Notes: generated by a model not told the origin, from the letters alone. DNA of 64,000 nucleotides from Candidatus Accumulibacter aalborgensis (GCF_900089955.1 NZ_FLQX01000102.1:1-64000), one strand, 5' to 3'; counted from the stretch's first letter, positions 13,868 through 23,873 are shown. Translations and numbers: made by a program.

Positions 13868-14665
13868 ATGCTCATCGACTGGTTCACCGTCGGTGCGCAG
13901 GCGCTCAACTTCATCATTCTGGTGGGCTTGCTGAAACACTTTCTCTACCAGCCCATCCTCGACGCAATCGCCGCACGCGAAAAGCTGATCGCTGGCCAAC
14001 TCGCCGACGCCGACGCAAGAAGGGCTGAGGCGGGAAAAGAACGCGACGAGTTCGCGCGCAAGAACGAGGAGTTCAATCAGCAGCGCGCCACGCTCCTCAG
14101 CCAGGCGACCGACGAGGTGAAGGTCGAACGTCAGCGGCTCCTCGACGCAGCCCGGCAGGCGGCCGACGCCTTGAGCGTCAGGCGGCAGACCACACTGAGT
14201 AACGACGCCCGGAACCTGAATCAAGCGATCCGTCAACGCGCTCAGCAGGAAGTGTTCGCCATCGCCCGCCAGGCACTGAGCGACCTCGCCGCGACGAGTC
14301 TGGAAGAACGCCTGACCGAAGTGTTCCTTGCTCGCTTGCGAGCCATCGACGGCACGACCAAAGATGGTCTTGCCAATGCGCTGACCACAGCGTCAGAACC
14401 GGCGCTCGTGCGCAGCGCAGTTGACCTGCCTGCAGAGCAACGCGCAAAGATACAAGCGGCGCTCAACGAAACCTTTTCGGTAGAGATCCGTCTCCGCTTC
14501 GAGACCATGCCGGCGCTGGTCAGTGGCATTGAGCTCAGCACCAGCGGGTTGAAGCTGGCCTGGAGTATCGCCGACTATCTTGCGGCGCTTGAAAAAGGCG
14601 TCGCTGAAGTCCTCACGGCGAACTCCGCTTCGGCCATAGACGCCACGCCGCAAAGCGGAAAATGA
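13868..14665 (+). CDS. atpF: N-type ATPase subunit b with delta-like C-terminal region
   Basis: 265-residue peripheral-stalk protein. One N-terminal membrane helix (about residues 8-28) is followed by a long charged coiled-coil (residues about 35-150: [19 protein letters not shown] and onward). The C-terminal part (about 160-250, with [18 protein letters not shown]) resembles the delta/OSCP C-terminal region. No atpH is present in the operon, so this fusion probably supplies the delta function, as described for N-ATPases. Housekeeping b is about 156 residues. The stop overlaps the atpA start. Confidence 0.88.
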   Translation: MLIDWFTVGAQALNFIILVGLLKHFLYQPILDAIAAREKLIAGQLADADARRAEAGKERDEFARKNEEFNQQRATLLSQATDEVKVERQRLLDAARQAADALSVRRQTTLSNDARNLNQAIRQRAQQEVFAIARQALSDLAATSLEERLTEVFLARLRAIDGTTKDGLANALTTASEPALVRSAVDLPAEQRAKIQAALNETFSVEIRLRFETMPALVSGIELSTSGLKLAWSIADYLAALEKGVAEVLTANSASAIDATPQSGK

Positions 14666-16284
14666 TGAGCGCCGAGCACGAAACGCTACAGGGCGCCATC
14701 GACCAGCTCTTCAGTGGCCTCCGGCAAGCCCGGGAGAGCTTTTCACCGCAACTCGTGCCGCGTGAGGTGGGCACGATCACCATGCTCGCAACCGGTATCG
14801 CCACGGTCTCGGGCCTGCCCGGCGTCGGCTTCGAGGAGTTGCTCAGCTTTCCCGGTGATGTCTCGGGCATCGCCTTCAACGTGGACGAGGACGAAATCGG
14901 CGTCGTGTTGCTCGGCGAATACTCGCACTTGCACGCCGGTGATGAAGTCGAGCGTGCCGGACGGGTCATGGACGTGGCGGTAGGCGACGGTTTGCTCGGC
15001 CGGGTCATCGACCCGCTGGGTCAGCCACTCGATGGTCGCGGGGTGGTGGCTACGGGCGACCGGCTGCCGATTGAACGTCCTGCCGTGCCGATCATGGACC
15101 GTGCGCCGGTCACCGTGCCGTTGCAGACCGGACTAAAGGTCATCGATGCGCTGATTCCCATCGGCCGTGGTCAGCGCGAGTTGATCCTGGGCGACCGTCA
15201 GACCGGCAAGACCGCCATCGCCATCGACGCCATCCTCAACCAGCGCGGCCAGGAGGTCATATGCGTCTATTGCGCCATCGGCCAGCGCGCGTCGGCCGTC
15301 GCCAAGGCCGTGGCCATCCTGCGCGAGAAGGGCGCCATGGAGTACACCATCGTCGTGGTCACCGAGGGCAATGCTCCGCCTGGCCTGGCCTACATCGCTC
15401 CCTACGCGGCGACGAGTATTGCCGAGTACTTCATGGCCGCCGGTCGCGACGTGCTGATCGTGTACGACGACCTTACCCAGCACGCCCGCGCCTATCGCGA
15501 GCTGTCGCTACTGCTGCGCCGCCCGCCGGGCCGTGAAGCCTTCCCTGGCGACATCTTCTACATTCATTCGCGGCTGCTGGAACGGGCAACGCGGCTGCGT
15601 GAGGAGCACGGCGGTGGTTCGCTCACCGCGCTGCCGATCATCGAGACCCAAGCGCAGAACATCGCCGCCTACATTCCGACCAACCTGATTTCGATCACCG
15701 ATGGCCAGATCTATCTCTCGCCGTCGCTGTTCGAGCTGGGCGTGCTGCCGGCCGTCGATGTCGGTAAATCGGTTTCGCGTGTCGGCGGCAAGGCGCAACG
15801 GGCCGCCTATCGGGCGGTGGCCGGTGACCTGAAGCTCGCCTACGCGCAGTTCGAGGAACTCGAGACCTTTGCCCGCTTCGGTGCCCGACTTGATGAGGAC
15901 AGCCGCCAGTCGATCGAGCGTGGCCGGCGGATTCGCGCCTGTCTGAAACAGGCGGAACTGGCGCCGGTGTCCGTCCCGGCCCAGCTCGCCATCCTGCTCG
16001 CCCTGACCGCCGGACTCTTCGACCCGGTACCCCTCGACCAGATGACCCCTGCCCAGGAAGCGGTCAACGAGGCGGCAGCGGAGATCCCGCTTGAGGTCTG
16101 CGCACGCCTTGCTGGCGCGGATGAATTGAGCGATGACGACCGTCAAGCGATCGTCGACATCGCCCGCCAGGCGCTTCTTCACTTCCAGGGTCAAGCCGCC
16201 CCCAGGGCTGAGGCTGCGTCCGGGAAAGCAGCGCAAACGCAAGTCAAGTCGCAGCCGGAGCGAGCCGACGAGGAGAAGTCTTGA
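14662..16284 (+). CDS. atpA: N-type ATPase alpha subunit
   Basis: Non-catalytic nucleotide-binding subunit of the F1 head. The Walker A motif is GDRQTGKTA, and the segment [25 protein letters not shown] follows. The alpha signature region ([26 protein letters not shown]) is also present. The 540-residue length exceeds the usual 510 because of an Ala/Glu/Lys-rich tail. The ATG at 14662 overlaps the atpF stop; a second ATG at 14665 is an alternative. Strong homology makes the call secure. Confidence 0.96.
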   Translation: MMSAEHETLQGAIDQLFSGLRQARESFSPQLVPREVGTITMLATGIATVSGLPGVGFEELLSFPGDVSGIAFNVDEDEIGVVLLGEYSHLHAGDEVERAGRVMDVAVGDGLLGRVIDPLGQPLDGRGVVATGDRLPIERPAVPIMDRAPVTVPLQTGLKVIDALIPIGRGQRELILGDRQTGKTAIAIDAILNQRGQEVICVYCAIGQRASAVAKAVAILREKGAMEYTIVVVTEGNAPPGLAYIAPYAATSIAEYFMAAGRDVLIVYDDLTQHARAYRELSLLLRRPPGREAFPGDIFYIHSRLLERATRLREEHGGGSLTALPIIETQAQNIAAYIPTNLISITDGQIYLSPSLFELGVLPAVDVGKSVSRVGGKAQRAAYRAVAGDLKLAYAQFEELETFARFGARLDEDSRQSIERGRRIRACLKQAELAPVSVPAQLAILLALTAGLFDPVPLDQMTPAQEAVNEAAAEIPLEVCARLAGADELSDDDRQAIVDIARQALLHFQGQAAPRAEAASGKAAQTQVKSQPERADEEKS

Positions 16285-17201
16285 GCGAAACCAGCGCCAG
16301 CCTGCGCCGCAAGCTCAACAGCGCGGGCGACCTGCAATCCGTCGTTCGGACGATGAAAGCGCTGGCCGCGTCGAGCATTGGCCAGTATGAAAAATCGGTG
16401 CGTGCCCTGGCCGACTACTACGGGAGCGTCGAGCTGGGGCTCAGCGTGTGTTTCCGCGAAAGCCAGCCGGCACGCTTGCGGGCTGGCCGGAAAGGTCAGT
16501 GCGGGTCGGTCAGCGCCGTCATTTTCGGCTCCGATCAGGGACTGGTCGGCCGCTTCAACGAGGTGGTTGTCGACTTCGCTCTGCAGAGACTCACCTCGTT
16601 GCCAGGTCAACACGAGGTGTGGGCCGTCGGCGAGCGTGCCCATGCGCGCCTGGCGGATAGCGGACTGGCGGTGCGGGGAGTTTTCGTCGTGCCCAGCTCG
16701 GTCAAGGCGATCGCCCCGCTGGTCGGGCAGATTCTCGTCGACAGCGAGTCGGGTGATAGCCAAGGTGAAGCCGGCGAACTCCACCTGTTCTACAACCGCC
16801 CGACCTCCGGCGCGGCTTATGAGCCCGTCGCTCAGCGCCTGCTGCCACTGGATGAAAAGTGGCGCGGCCAGCTCGCCGAACTCCCCTGGCCTGCGGGCAA
16901 CTTGCCCGAAATCATCGGCGACGGTGCCGCGACCTTGCGGGCGCTGATCCGCGAATATCTATTCGTCTCGCTGTTCCGGGCGTGTGCCGAGTCCCTGGCC
17001 AGCGAGAACGCGAGCCGCCTGGCTGCGATGGAGCGTGCCGACACGAACATCGGCGATCTGCTGGAAAGCCTGCGCGGAGATTTCCACCGCCTGCGTCAGA
17101 GTGGCATTGACGAGGAACTGTTCGACGTCGTCTCCGGCTTTGACGCGCTGGCGGAAGATGCGGGCATCAAGAAGCTTTCCAAGCGAGCCAAAGTGAAATA
17201 A
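16281..17201 (+). CDS. atpG: N-type ATPase gamma subunit
   Basis: Rotor shaft subunit, 306 residues. The N-terminal helix ([26 protein letters not shown]) and the C-terminal helix ([21 protein letters not shown]) form the coiled coil inside the alpha/beta head. Sequence divergence from housekeeping gamma is high, as usual for N-ATPases. The start is TTG 16281, overlapping the atpA stop (TTGA), and AGGAGA sits five bases ahead, which supports this rare start codon. It is the last operon gene. Confidence 0.92.
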   Translation: MSETSASLRRKLNSAGDLQSVVRTMKALAASSIGQYEKSVRALADYYGSVELGLSVCFRESQPARLRAGRKGQCGSVSAVIFGSDQGLVGRFNEVVVDFALQRLTSLPGQHEVWAVGERAHARLADSGLAVRGVFVVPSSVKAIAPLVGQILVDSESGDSQGEAGELHLFYNRPTSGAAYEPVAQRLLPLDEKWRGQLAELPWPAGNLPEIIGDGAATLRALIREYLFVSLFRACAESLASENASRLAAMERADTNIGDLLESLRGDFHRLRQSGIDEELFDVVSGFDALAEDAGIKKLSKRAKVK

Positions 17202-17243
17202 TATCGCTACGTTTCAAACCCCTCATTTGAATGGAGTAAGAGC

Positions 17244-17552
17244 ATGAAAGCCATCTACGTGTGCCTGCTGGCGGTTGCCGGTGCGATTTCGACTGGTGCT
17301 GCCCAGGCTGCCGATGAATTAGCCCTGGCCAAGTCCAAAGGCTGCCTGAATTGCCACGCCGTGGACAAGAAGGTCGTCGGCCCTTCGTACCAGGATATTG
17401 CCAAGAAGTACACGGCCAAGGATGAAGCCATGCTGGCCGAGAAAGTCATCAAGGGCGGCAAAGGCACTTGGGGCCCCATTCCGATGCCACCGAACAAGGT
17501 CACGCCCGAAGAGGCCAACAAGCTGGTCAAGTGGATCCTCAGCCTGAAGTGA
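17244..17552 (+). CDS. small periplasmic class I cytochrome c (c551/c552 type)
   Basis: 102 residues: a signal peptide (about 1-22, ending AAQA) and a mature domain with the haem-binding motif CLNCH at residues 35-39. The likely axial methionine lies in PIPMPPNK near the C-terminus. This matches small electron carriers that pass electrons to terminal oxidases or nitrite reductase. GGAGTAAG lies before ATG 17244, and a strong terminator follows. It is 42 bases after atpG, so read-through from the N-ATPase operon is possible, but a functional link is not shown. Confidence 0.92.
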   Translation: MKAIYVCLLAVAGAISTGAAQAADELALAKSKGCLNCHAVDKKVVGPSYQDIAKKYTAKDEAMLAEKVIKGGKGTWGPIPMPPNKVTPEEANKLVKWILSLK

Positions 17553-17570
17553 GCACGGCGTGAACAAAAC

Positions 17571-17598
17571 AACCGGCGCAACGCCGGTTTTTCGTTTT
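17571..17598 (+). terminator. rho-independent terminator after cytochrome c
   Basis: An 8-bp stem AACCGGCG/CGCCGGTT (17571-17578 with 17582-17589) with a three-base loop is followed by TTTCGTTTT. It is the clearest terminator in the window. Confidence 0.85.
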
Positions 17599-17724
17599 GG
17601 TCACGGCTCACAAAAATCGCATCGGCATGGCGCACGACGACATGCAGGTTGACAAGCTCCTGATGGGCTTGGACAATCGCCCGTTCGTTGCCCATCAAAA
17701 AACACAATATTGGAGATCAAACCT

Positions 17725-19011
17725 ATGAACCATTTACGTATACCGGGTGTGCTGGTCGTTTTGGCCGCGTCTGTCGCCGTCATCGGCTGCGGCAAGAAAG
17801 AGGAGCCCAAGACCGCTGCGCCTGCTGCGGCGCCGGCCGCCGCAGCGCCGGCAGCGAAGCCCGAGATGGTGGTCAAGATTGGCCACGTCGCTCCGCTGAC
17901 CGGCCCGATCGCTCACCTCGGCAAGGACAACGAAAACGGCGCTCGCCTGGCGGTCGACGATGCCAACGCGAAAAAGATCGAGATTGATGGCAAGGTCATC
18001 AAGTTCGAACTGCTCGGCGAGGACGACCAGGCCGATCCGAAAACCGGTACCGTGGTCGCTCAGAAGCTGGTCGATGCCAAGGTGGCCGGTGTCGTCGGTC
18101 ACCTGAACTCGGGGACCACCATTCCCGCGTCGGCGATTTACAACCAGGCGGGCTTTCCGCAGATTTCCCCGTCGGCAACCAACCCGAAGTACACCGAGCA
18201 GGGCTTCAAGACCGCTTTTCGGGTGATGGCCAACGACATTCAGCAGGGATCGGTGATCGGTGTCTACGCCGTCAAGGATATGGGCGCCAAGAAGATCGCC
18301 ATCATCGACGACCGCACGGCTTATGGACAGGGGCTGGCGGACGAGGTCGAGAAAGCGGCCAAGGCCAACGGCGCGACCATTGTCGCCCGCGAGTTTACCA
18401 ATGACAAGGCCACCGACTTCAAGGCCATCCTGACCAAGATCAAGGCCAAGAACCCGGACGTGATCTTCCTCGGCGGCATGGATGCGGTCGGCGGACCGAT
18501 GCTCAAGCAGATGAAGGAATTGGGCATCAAGGCCAAGTTCACCACCGGCGACGGTGGCTGCTCACCCGAGTTGATCAAGCTCGCTGGCCCAGCGTCCGAA
18601 GGCGTCATCTGCTCGCAAGCCGGCCTGCCGGTGGACAAACTCCCCAATGGCCAGAAGTTTGTCGCCGACTTCACCAAGAAGTACGGTCAGATCCAGATCT
18701 ACTCGCCCTATAGCTACGACGCCGTAATGGTTCTGATCGACGCCATGAAGCGCGCCAACTCGGTCGACCCGGCCAAGTATCTCCCCGAGGTGGGCAAGAC
18801 CGCCTATGATGGGGTCACCGGCAAGATCGAGTTCGACGAAAAGGGTGACATCAAGAACGGTGCGATCACCGTTTTCGAAATCAAGGATGGCAAGTTAGTC
18901 ACCCTGAAGTCCGAAGGTGGGGCGATGGCAGCGGCGGCGGCACCCGCTCCGGCTGCAGCAGCACCTGCGGCGGCACCCGCACCCGCACCGACTCCGGAAG
19001 CCAAGAAGTAA
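17725..19011 (+). CDS. livK: branched-chain amino acid ABC transporter substrate-binding lipoprotein
   Basis: 428 residues. The signal peptide ends in VIGC, a lipobox, so the protein is probably a membrane-anchored lipoprotein. An Ala/Pro-rich linker (about residues 33-50) leads into the periplasmic-binding fold (VVKIGHVAPLTGPIAHLGKDNENG, VGHLNSGTTIPAS, SPSATNPKYTEQG, FTTGDGGCSPELI). A second Ala/Pro-rich tail closes the protein. The family binds Leu/Ile/Val or related amino acids. ATG 17725 has TGGAG nine bases upstream; an upstream in-frame TTG is less likely. It opens the livKHMGF set. Confidence 0.93.
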   Translation: MNHLRIPGVLVVLAASVAVIGCGKKEEPKTAAPAAAPAAAAPAAKPEMVVKIGHVAPLTGPIAHLGKDNENGARLAVDDANAKKIEIDGKVIKFELLGEDDQADPKTGTVVAQKLVDAKVAGVVGHLNSGTTIPASAIYNQAGFPQISPSATNPKYTEQGFKTAFRVMANDIQQGSVIGVYAVKDMGAKKIAIIDDRTAYGQGLADEVEKAAKANGATIVAREFTNDKATDFKAILTKIKAKNPDVIFLGGMDAVGGPMLKQMKELGIKAKFTTGDGGCSPELIKLAGPASEGVICSQAGLPVDKLPNGQKFVADFTKKYGQIQIYSPYSYDAVMVLIDAMKRANSVDPAKYLPEVGKTAYDGVTGKIEFDEKGDIKNGAITVFEIKDGKLVTLKSEGGAMAAAAAPAPAAAAPAAAPAPAPTPEAKK

Positions 19012-19025
19012 GGGCATCCGCTAGC

Positions 19026-19056
19026 GAGGGAATGGCGCGTCTGAGGCCATTCCCTC
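19026..19056 (+). promoter_or_regulatory. intergenic hairpin between livK and livH
   Basis: A perfect 11-bp inverted repeat (19026-19036 with 19046-19056) encloses a nine-base loop, 15 bases after the livK stop. No T-run follows. Such a stem often protects the binding-protein message, or partly terminates it, so that the binding protein is made in excess over the permease. Confidence 0.55.
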
Positions 19057-19174
19057 ATCTGATCCTGCATCCGCTCAACATGAACCAGGCCTCGCATCCG
19101 CACGGCCATCTTTCTGGTGCCATGAGCCGGAACCTTTGGTTCGCCAAAAGCACCCTGTTGCGGAAAGCCTGACC

Positions 19175-20098
19175 ATGGACACTCTTCTTCAGCAACTGAT
19201 CAACGGCCTCACCCTGGGCGCCGTATACGCGCTCGTCGCCCTTGGTTATACGATGGTGTACGGAATCATCGGCCTGATCAACTTCGCCCATGGCGAGGTG
19301 GTGATGATCGGCACGATGGTCGCTTTCACGGTCATTGTCGCCCTCGCCGGATCCGGTATGCCACCGCTGGTGGTTCTTGCCATCGGTTTGCTGGTTTCGG
19401 TGCTGGTCTGCATGGTGCTTGGCTGGGCGCTGGAGCGAGTGGCCTATCGCCCATTGCGGCATGCCCCGAGGCTGACGCCACTGATCACCGCGATCGGTAT
19501 GTCCATCGTTCTGCAGAATGTGGCGATGATCATCTGGGGCCGGAACTACATCACTTTTCCGCCGATGATCGACAAGAAGATTTACGAGGTCGGCGGGGCA
19601 AGCTTCACCAACGTGCAGGTGGCGATCGTTACTCTCGCCGCTCTGGTCATGCTGGGGCTGATTTATCTGGTACACCGAACGCGCATCGGGATGGCCATGC
19701 GGGCGACCGCGCAGAACCCGCACGTGGCGTCGCTGATGGGCGTGGACATCAATCGCGTTATCGCCATGGCCTTCATCATCGGCTCCGCGCTGGGAGCAGT
19801 TGCCGGCTGCATGGTCGGTTCGTACTACGAGATAGCGCATTACCAGATGGGTTTCATGCTCGGACTGAAAGCTTTCACGGCGGCCGTTCTCGGCGGCATC
19901 GGCAACCTCGCTGGGGCGATGGCCGGAGGGCTCCTGCTGGGCGTCATCGAGGCGCTCGGTGCGGGCTACATTGGTGATCTGACGGGTGATTTCCTGGGCA
20001 GTCACTATCAGGACATTTTTGCTTTCATTGTCCTGATCATTGTGCTGATGTTTCGTCCTTCGGGTCTTTTTGGTGAGCGTACGGGAGATCGCGCATGA
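19175..20098 (+). CDS. livH: branched-chain amino acid ABC transporter permease LivH
   Basis: 307-residue inner-membrane permease with about eight hydrophobic helices. It starts with the family-typical MDTLLQQLINGLTLGAVYAL and contains GYTMVYGIIGLINFAHGEV and AVLGGIGNLAGAMAGG, a conserved permease motif facing the ATPase. The open frame begins at 19136, but ATG 19175 matches homologues and has GGAAAG upstream. The ATGA overlap with livM implies translational coupling. Confidence 0.95.
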   Translation: MDTLLQQLINGLTLGAVYALVALGYTMVYGIIGLINFAHGEVVMIGTMVAFTVIVALAGSGMPPLVVLAIGLLVSVLVCMVLGWALERVAYRPLRHAPRLTPLITAIGMSIVLQNVAMIIWGRNYITFPPMIDKKIYEVGGASFTNVQVAIVTLAALVMLGLIYLVHRTRIGMAMRATAQNPHVASLMGVDINRVIAMAFIIGSALGAVAGCMVGSYYEIAHYQMGFMLGLKAFTAAVLGGIGNLAGAMAGGLLLGVIEALGAGYIGDLTGDFLGSHYQDIFAFIVLIIVLMFRPSGLFGERTGDRA

Positions 20099-21171
20099 AC
20101 ACCCGCATCAGGAAATCAGGGCCTGGGCGGCAACATTGGTGGGCTCTGCTGCTCATCGGTGCAGTCCTCCTGGCCGTGCCTTTTGTCGCCGCACTGGGTG
20201 GACAGGCCTGGGTGCGCATCGCCAACTTCGCGATACTGTACGTCTTCCTGGCGCTGGGTTTGAATATCGTCGTCGGTTATGCCGGATTGCTCGATCTCGG
20301 TTACGTCGCTTTCTACGCGGTCGGCGCCTACGTCTATGCCCTGCTGGCATCGCCCCATTTCGGAATTCACCTGCCCTTCTGGGTGATTCTGCCGTTGGGC
20401 GCAGCTCTGGCGTGTCTGTTCGGAGTCTTGTTGGGATCACCGACGCTGAAGTTGCGCGGCGACTATCTGGCGATCGTCACTCTTGGTTTTGGCGAGATCA
20501 TCCGCATCTTCCTGAATAACCTGAACGCGCCGATCAACGTCACCAACGGGGCGCAGGGGATCACCCTGATCGACCCGATCCGGATCGGCGATTTTTCGTT
20601 TGCCCAGACCAGCATCATTCTCGGGGTGAGCGTCTCCGGGCCGCAGAAGTACTACTTTCTGCTCGTCGCGCTGGCGATCATGATCATCATCATCAACGTA
20701 CGCCTGCAGGATTCACGCGTCGGCCGTGCCTGGCAGGCCATTCGCGAGGACGAGGTGGCGGCCAAGGCCTGCGGTATCAATACCCGCAACATCAAGTTGC
20801 TGGCCTTCGCCATGGGGGCTTCGTTCGGTGGTGTCGCGGGGGGGGTCTTTTCGGCGATGCAGGGCTTTGTCAGTCCCGAGAGTTTCTCGCTGATGGAATC
20901 GATCACCATCCTGGCGATGGTCGTTCTGGGTGGCATGGGGCATATTCCGGGAGTGATTCTCGGTGCCGTCTTGTTGACCGCGCTACCCGAGGCTTTGCGC
21001 TATGGCATCCAGCCTTTGCAGCAGGCGCTGTTCGGGCGCATGATCGTTGATCCAGAGAGCTTGCGGATGCTCGTTTTCGGGCTCGCGCTGGTGCTCGTCA
21101 TGCGCTTTCGGCCGGCGGGTCTGTGGCCGTCGTCGCAACGTCGCCGTGAACTTGCCGAGAGTGCGGACTGA
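20095..21171 (+). CDS. livM: branched-chain amino acid ABC transporter permease LivM
   Basis: 358-residue partner permease of LivH. About nine to ten hydrophobic helices are visible. Conserved parts are ALGLNIVVGYAGLLDLGYVAFYAVGAY, the segment RAWQAIREDEVAAKACGIN, and VVLGGMGHIPGVILGAVLL near the C-terminus, which contacts the ATP-binding subunits. It overlaps livH by four bases and is two bases from livG. Confidence 0.95.
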   Translation: MNTRIRKSGPGRQHWWALLLIGAVLLAVPFVAALGGQAWVRIANFAILYVFLALGLNIVVGYAGLLDLGYVAFYAVGAYVYALLASPHFGIHLPFWVILPLGAALACLFGVLLGSPTLKLRGDYLAIVTLGFGEIIRIFLNNLNAPINVTNGAQGITLIDPIRIGDFSFAQTSIILGVSVSGPQKYYFLLVALAIMIIIINVRLQDSRVGRAWQAIREDEVAAKACGINTRNIKLLAFAMGASFGGVAGGVFSAMQGFVSPESFSLMESITILAMVVLGGMGHIPGVILGAVLLTALPEALRYGIQPLQQALFGRMIVDPESLRMLVFGLALVLVMRFRPAGLWPSSQRRRELAESAD

Positions 21172-21173
21172 CC

Positions 21174-21950
21174 ATGAGCGAACACCAGGTTCTTCTCGAA
21201 GCGCACGATGTGGCCAAGCATTTCGGCGGTGTCAAGGCTTTGCATGATGTCTCACTGACCATTCGTCGCGGCGAGATCTACGGTCTCATCGGTCCGAACG
21301 GCGCCGGCAAGACGACCTTCTTCAACTGCCTTACCGGTCTGTACAAGAACGAGAGCGGTCATTTCATCTTTGATGGCCTCAGGCTCGCCGCCGATGCGCC
21401 GCACAAGGCGGCGGAAGTCGGGATTGCCCGCACCTTTCAGAACATTCGCCTGTTCGGCAACATGACGGCGATCGAGAACGTCATGGTTGGCCGACACTTG
21501 CGCACGCACGCGGGCGTTTTTGGTGCCATCAGCCGCAACTCGGCGACGCGCACCGAAGAGGCAGCGATTACTCGTCGCGCCGAGGAGCTGCTGCACTATG
21601 TCGGCATTCATGAGCGGGCACACGACTACGCCAAGCATCTTTCCTACGGCGATCAGCGCCGTCTCGAGATTGCCCGGGCACTGGCTACCGAGCCGAAGCT
21701 GCTGGCGCTCGACGAGCCGGCGGCCGGCATGAACGGCACCGAGACCGAGGCCCTGCGCCTGCTCGTCGAGGGCATCTGCCGAGATGGGGTAACGGTCTTG
21801 CTCATCGAGCATGACGTCAAACTGGTGATGGGCTTGTGCGGGCGCGTCGCCGTGCTTGACTACGGCGAGAAGATCTGTGAAGACGTGCCAGCGGTGGTGC
21901 AAAAGGATCCTCGTGTCGTCGAGGCCTACCTCGGTGGCTCGGTGGCCTGA
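21174..21950 (+). CDS. livG: branched-chain amino acid ABC transporter ATP-binding protein LivG
   Basis: 258-residue ATPase of the Liv importer. Walker A is GPNGAGKTT, the Q-loop lies in ARTFQNIRLF, the signature is LSYGDQRRLEIARAL, and Walker B with catalytic Glu is LLALDEPAAGMN. The C-terminal LivG-type extension (DYGEKICEDVPAVVQKDPRVVEAYLG) is present. It works as a heterodimer with LivF at the LivHM permease. Confidence 0.96.
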   Translation: MSEHQVLLEAHDVAKHFGGVKALHDVSLTIRRGEIYGLIGPNGAGKTTFFNCLTGLYKNESGHFIFDGLRLAADAPHKAAEVGIARTFQNIRLFGNMTAIENVMVGRHLRTHAGVFGAISRNSATRTEEAAITRRAEELLHYVGIHERAHDYAKHLSYGDQRRLEIARALATEPKLLALDEPAAGMNGTETEALRLLVEGICRDGVTVLLIEHDVKLVMGLCGRVAVLDYGEKICEDVPAVVQKDPRVVEAYLGGSVA

Positions 21951-21966
21951 AGGGAACGGACGAATC

Positions 21967-22671
21967 ATGCTCGAAGTCAACGGATTGCGCGTTTCCTACG
22001 GTGGTATCCAGGCCGTTCGCGGTATTACGTTTCACGTCAATGAGGGCGAGATGGTCGCGTTGATCGGCGCCAATGGTGCCGGCAAGACCAGTACGCTACG
22101 CGCGCTGGCCAGACTGCTCGATCCGGCTGGCGGCAGCGTCCGCTATCGTGGCAAAGAGCTTCTCGCCTTGCCGCCGCACCGACTGGTTGGCGAAGGGATT
22201 GCCCTGGTTCCCGAGGGCCGGGGCGTTTTTCCTCGCATGACCGCGCTCGAGAACCTGCGCATGGGTGCCTACGCGCGCAATGACAAGGCCGCCATCGAAA
22301 CCGATCTTGAACAGGTTCTGGCGCACTTCCCGCGTCTGAAGGAACGTGCCCAGCAAGTGGCGGGTACGCTCTCGGGGGGTGAGCAGCAGATGCTGGCGAT
22401 CGGGCGGGCGCTGATGAGTCGCCCCAAGCTGATGCTGCTTGACGAACCATCGATGGGTCTCGCGCCAATCATGGTGCAGAAGATATTCGAGGTGATCCGT
22501 GCGGTAGCCAGCGAGGGAATGACGATTCTGCTCGTCGAGCAGAATGCCAAGCTGGCCTTGGAAGTCAGTCAGCGCGGCTACGTCATGGAGAGCGGCGAGA
22601 TCACGGTCACCGACGAGTCGACGCGACTGCTGGCCGATCCCAAGGTGCGCGCGGCCTATCTCGGCGAATAG
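21967..22671 (+). CDS. livF: branched-chain amino acid ABC transporter ATP-binding protein LivF
   Basis: 234-residue ATPase partner of LivG. Walker A is GANGAGKTS, followed by VPEGRGVFPRMTALENL, the signature LSGGEQQMLAIGRAL and Walker B LMLLDEPSMGLAP. The end, VRAAYLGE, is typical of LivF. The open frame begins inside livG, but ATG 21967 matches homologues and gives a 16-base gap from livG. It is the last liv gene and meets the next gene tail to tail. Confidence 0.95.
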   Translation: MLEVNGLRVSYGGIQAVRGITFHVNEGEMVALIGANGAGKTSTLRALARLLDPAGGSVRYRGKELLALPPHRLVGEGIALVPEGRGVFPRMTALENLRMGAYARNDKAAIETDLEQVLAHFPRLKERAQQVAGTLSGGEQQMLAIGRALMSRPKLMLLDEPSMGLAPIMVQKIFEVIRAVASEGMTILLVEQNAKLALEVSQRGYVMESGEITVTDESTRLLADPKVRAAYLGE

Positions 22672-22692
22672 GCCTGGCGGATCGGCTGCGGC

Positions 22693-23868
22693 CTAGAGTT
22701 CCATCGTGTCGGCAAAAGACAGGGCCTGCAACTGGGCGCGGTTGAATTGATCCGCGGTCAGGCCAAGCATGCCCGCTTGCTCGGCGACGGCCTGGCCATC
22801 ATCGGCCTCGCTGGCCAGGGCCAGATCGAGGAAAGCCTGGTAGCGACCGCCACGACCGAGCAGCGCATCGCCGATCGGTTCAGGCAGGCGCATCGCTTCT
22901 AGTGCCTGCTCCATGCCGATGCCGAGAAGTGCATCGAGCAGCGAGAAGGCGCCGGTAATGAACAGGTCGTCGTATTCCGACTTGTCGACCAGGCCATCGG
23001 CCAGCAACTCCATCAGTCTGGCTCGCAGCAGGGCCGTGTGCATCAAGGCCGGGGCCATCGGGTCCTTGCTGGCCGTTGCGAGCAGAAGGGACAACCAGCG
23101 GTTTAGTTTCTCGAAGCCGAGCATGCTCACGGCGTGCCGGAAGGACTGGATCTCGCAGGAAAGGCCAAAACCGGCCGAATTGATGTAACGCAACAGCTTG
23201 TAGGAAATCGCCACATCCAGCTTCAGGGCGGCTTCGATTTCCCGAATATCGGCGTTTTTGCGCACCAGGTTGAGCACCCGCATGATGTTCGCCTGCCCCG
23301 CATTGAGCGCCTTGGCCGGTGCGTTCGCCGGCGAAGTGAAAAACCAGCCGGCGGCGGCCGTCATGCCGGCATCGAGGCAGGCGCGGAAGGCTTCCGTTGT
23401 TCGGACGTTGAAAGCGATGCCGATGCCCAGAGCGCGCGTCCGGGCAGCGAGCAGTTTGAGTTGAGGCAGGCCAAACTGCTGCGCATCGAAGCCGATGAAG
23501 CGCAATGGCACGCCGGCTGACAGCGCCTGCGCAGCCTGCGGATCAAAGTGCACACAGACGGTCGGCTGCCAGGTTTGCAGGGCAGCGATCAGGTTTGGCC
23601 CATCCGGGCCGATCAGAGTGGCTGCCGGCAATTCGATCGTCGCGTTGTCGGGTGTCGCCCAGTCGAGCAGGCCGGTATCGCAGTGCTTGCCGCCACAACC
23701 GACGAAGATCGGCTTTTCACCCTGGGGCCAGACGCTGGCCAGCGAATTGAGGGCGTTGACGGCATCCGCCATGCTGCCGCCGTTTCCCAGGTGCAGCGTC
23801 AAGCGTGTGGCGATGATCTTGTTCTGGCGGTTGACCAGAGGCTGGCGGGACATGAAGACTTCAATCAT
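22693..23868 (-). CDS. HDOD domain protein with degenerate EAL-like N-terminus (YuxH type)
   Basis: 391-residue cytosolic protein. The N-terminus (MIEVFMSRQPLVNRQNKI) and the following 190 residues match the EAL-like half of YuxH-type proteins, but no EAL motif is visible, so phosphodiesterase activity is unlikely. The HDOD half begins near ALNAGQANIMRVLNLVRKNA and includes LLRYINSAGFGLSCEIQSFRHAVSMLG. Such proteins act in signalling, often near chemosensory or pilus genes; the exact role here is unknown. ATG 23868 is chosen by homology. It lies five bases after the reductase gene, likely one transcript. Confidence 0.8.
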   Translation of the reverse strand: MIEVFMSRQPLVNRQNKIIATRLTLHLGNGGSMADAVNALNSLASVWPQGEKPIFVGCGGKHCDTGLLDWATPDNATIELPAATLIGPDGPNLIAALQTWQPTVCVHFDPQAAQALSAGVPLRFIGFDAQQFGLPQLKLLAARTRALGIGIAFNVRTTEAFRACLDAGMTAAAGWFFTSPANAPAKALNAGQANIMRVLNLVRKNADIREIEAALKLDVAISYKLLRYINSAGFGLSCEIQSFRHAVSMLGFEKLNRWLSLLLATASKDPMAPALMHTALLRARLMELLADGLVDKSEYDDLFITGAFSLLDALLGIGMEQALEAMRLPEPIGDALLGRGGRYQAFLDLALASEADDGQAVAEQAGMLGLTADQFNRAQLQALSFADTMEL

Positions 23869-23873
23869 GCGGG

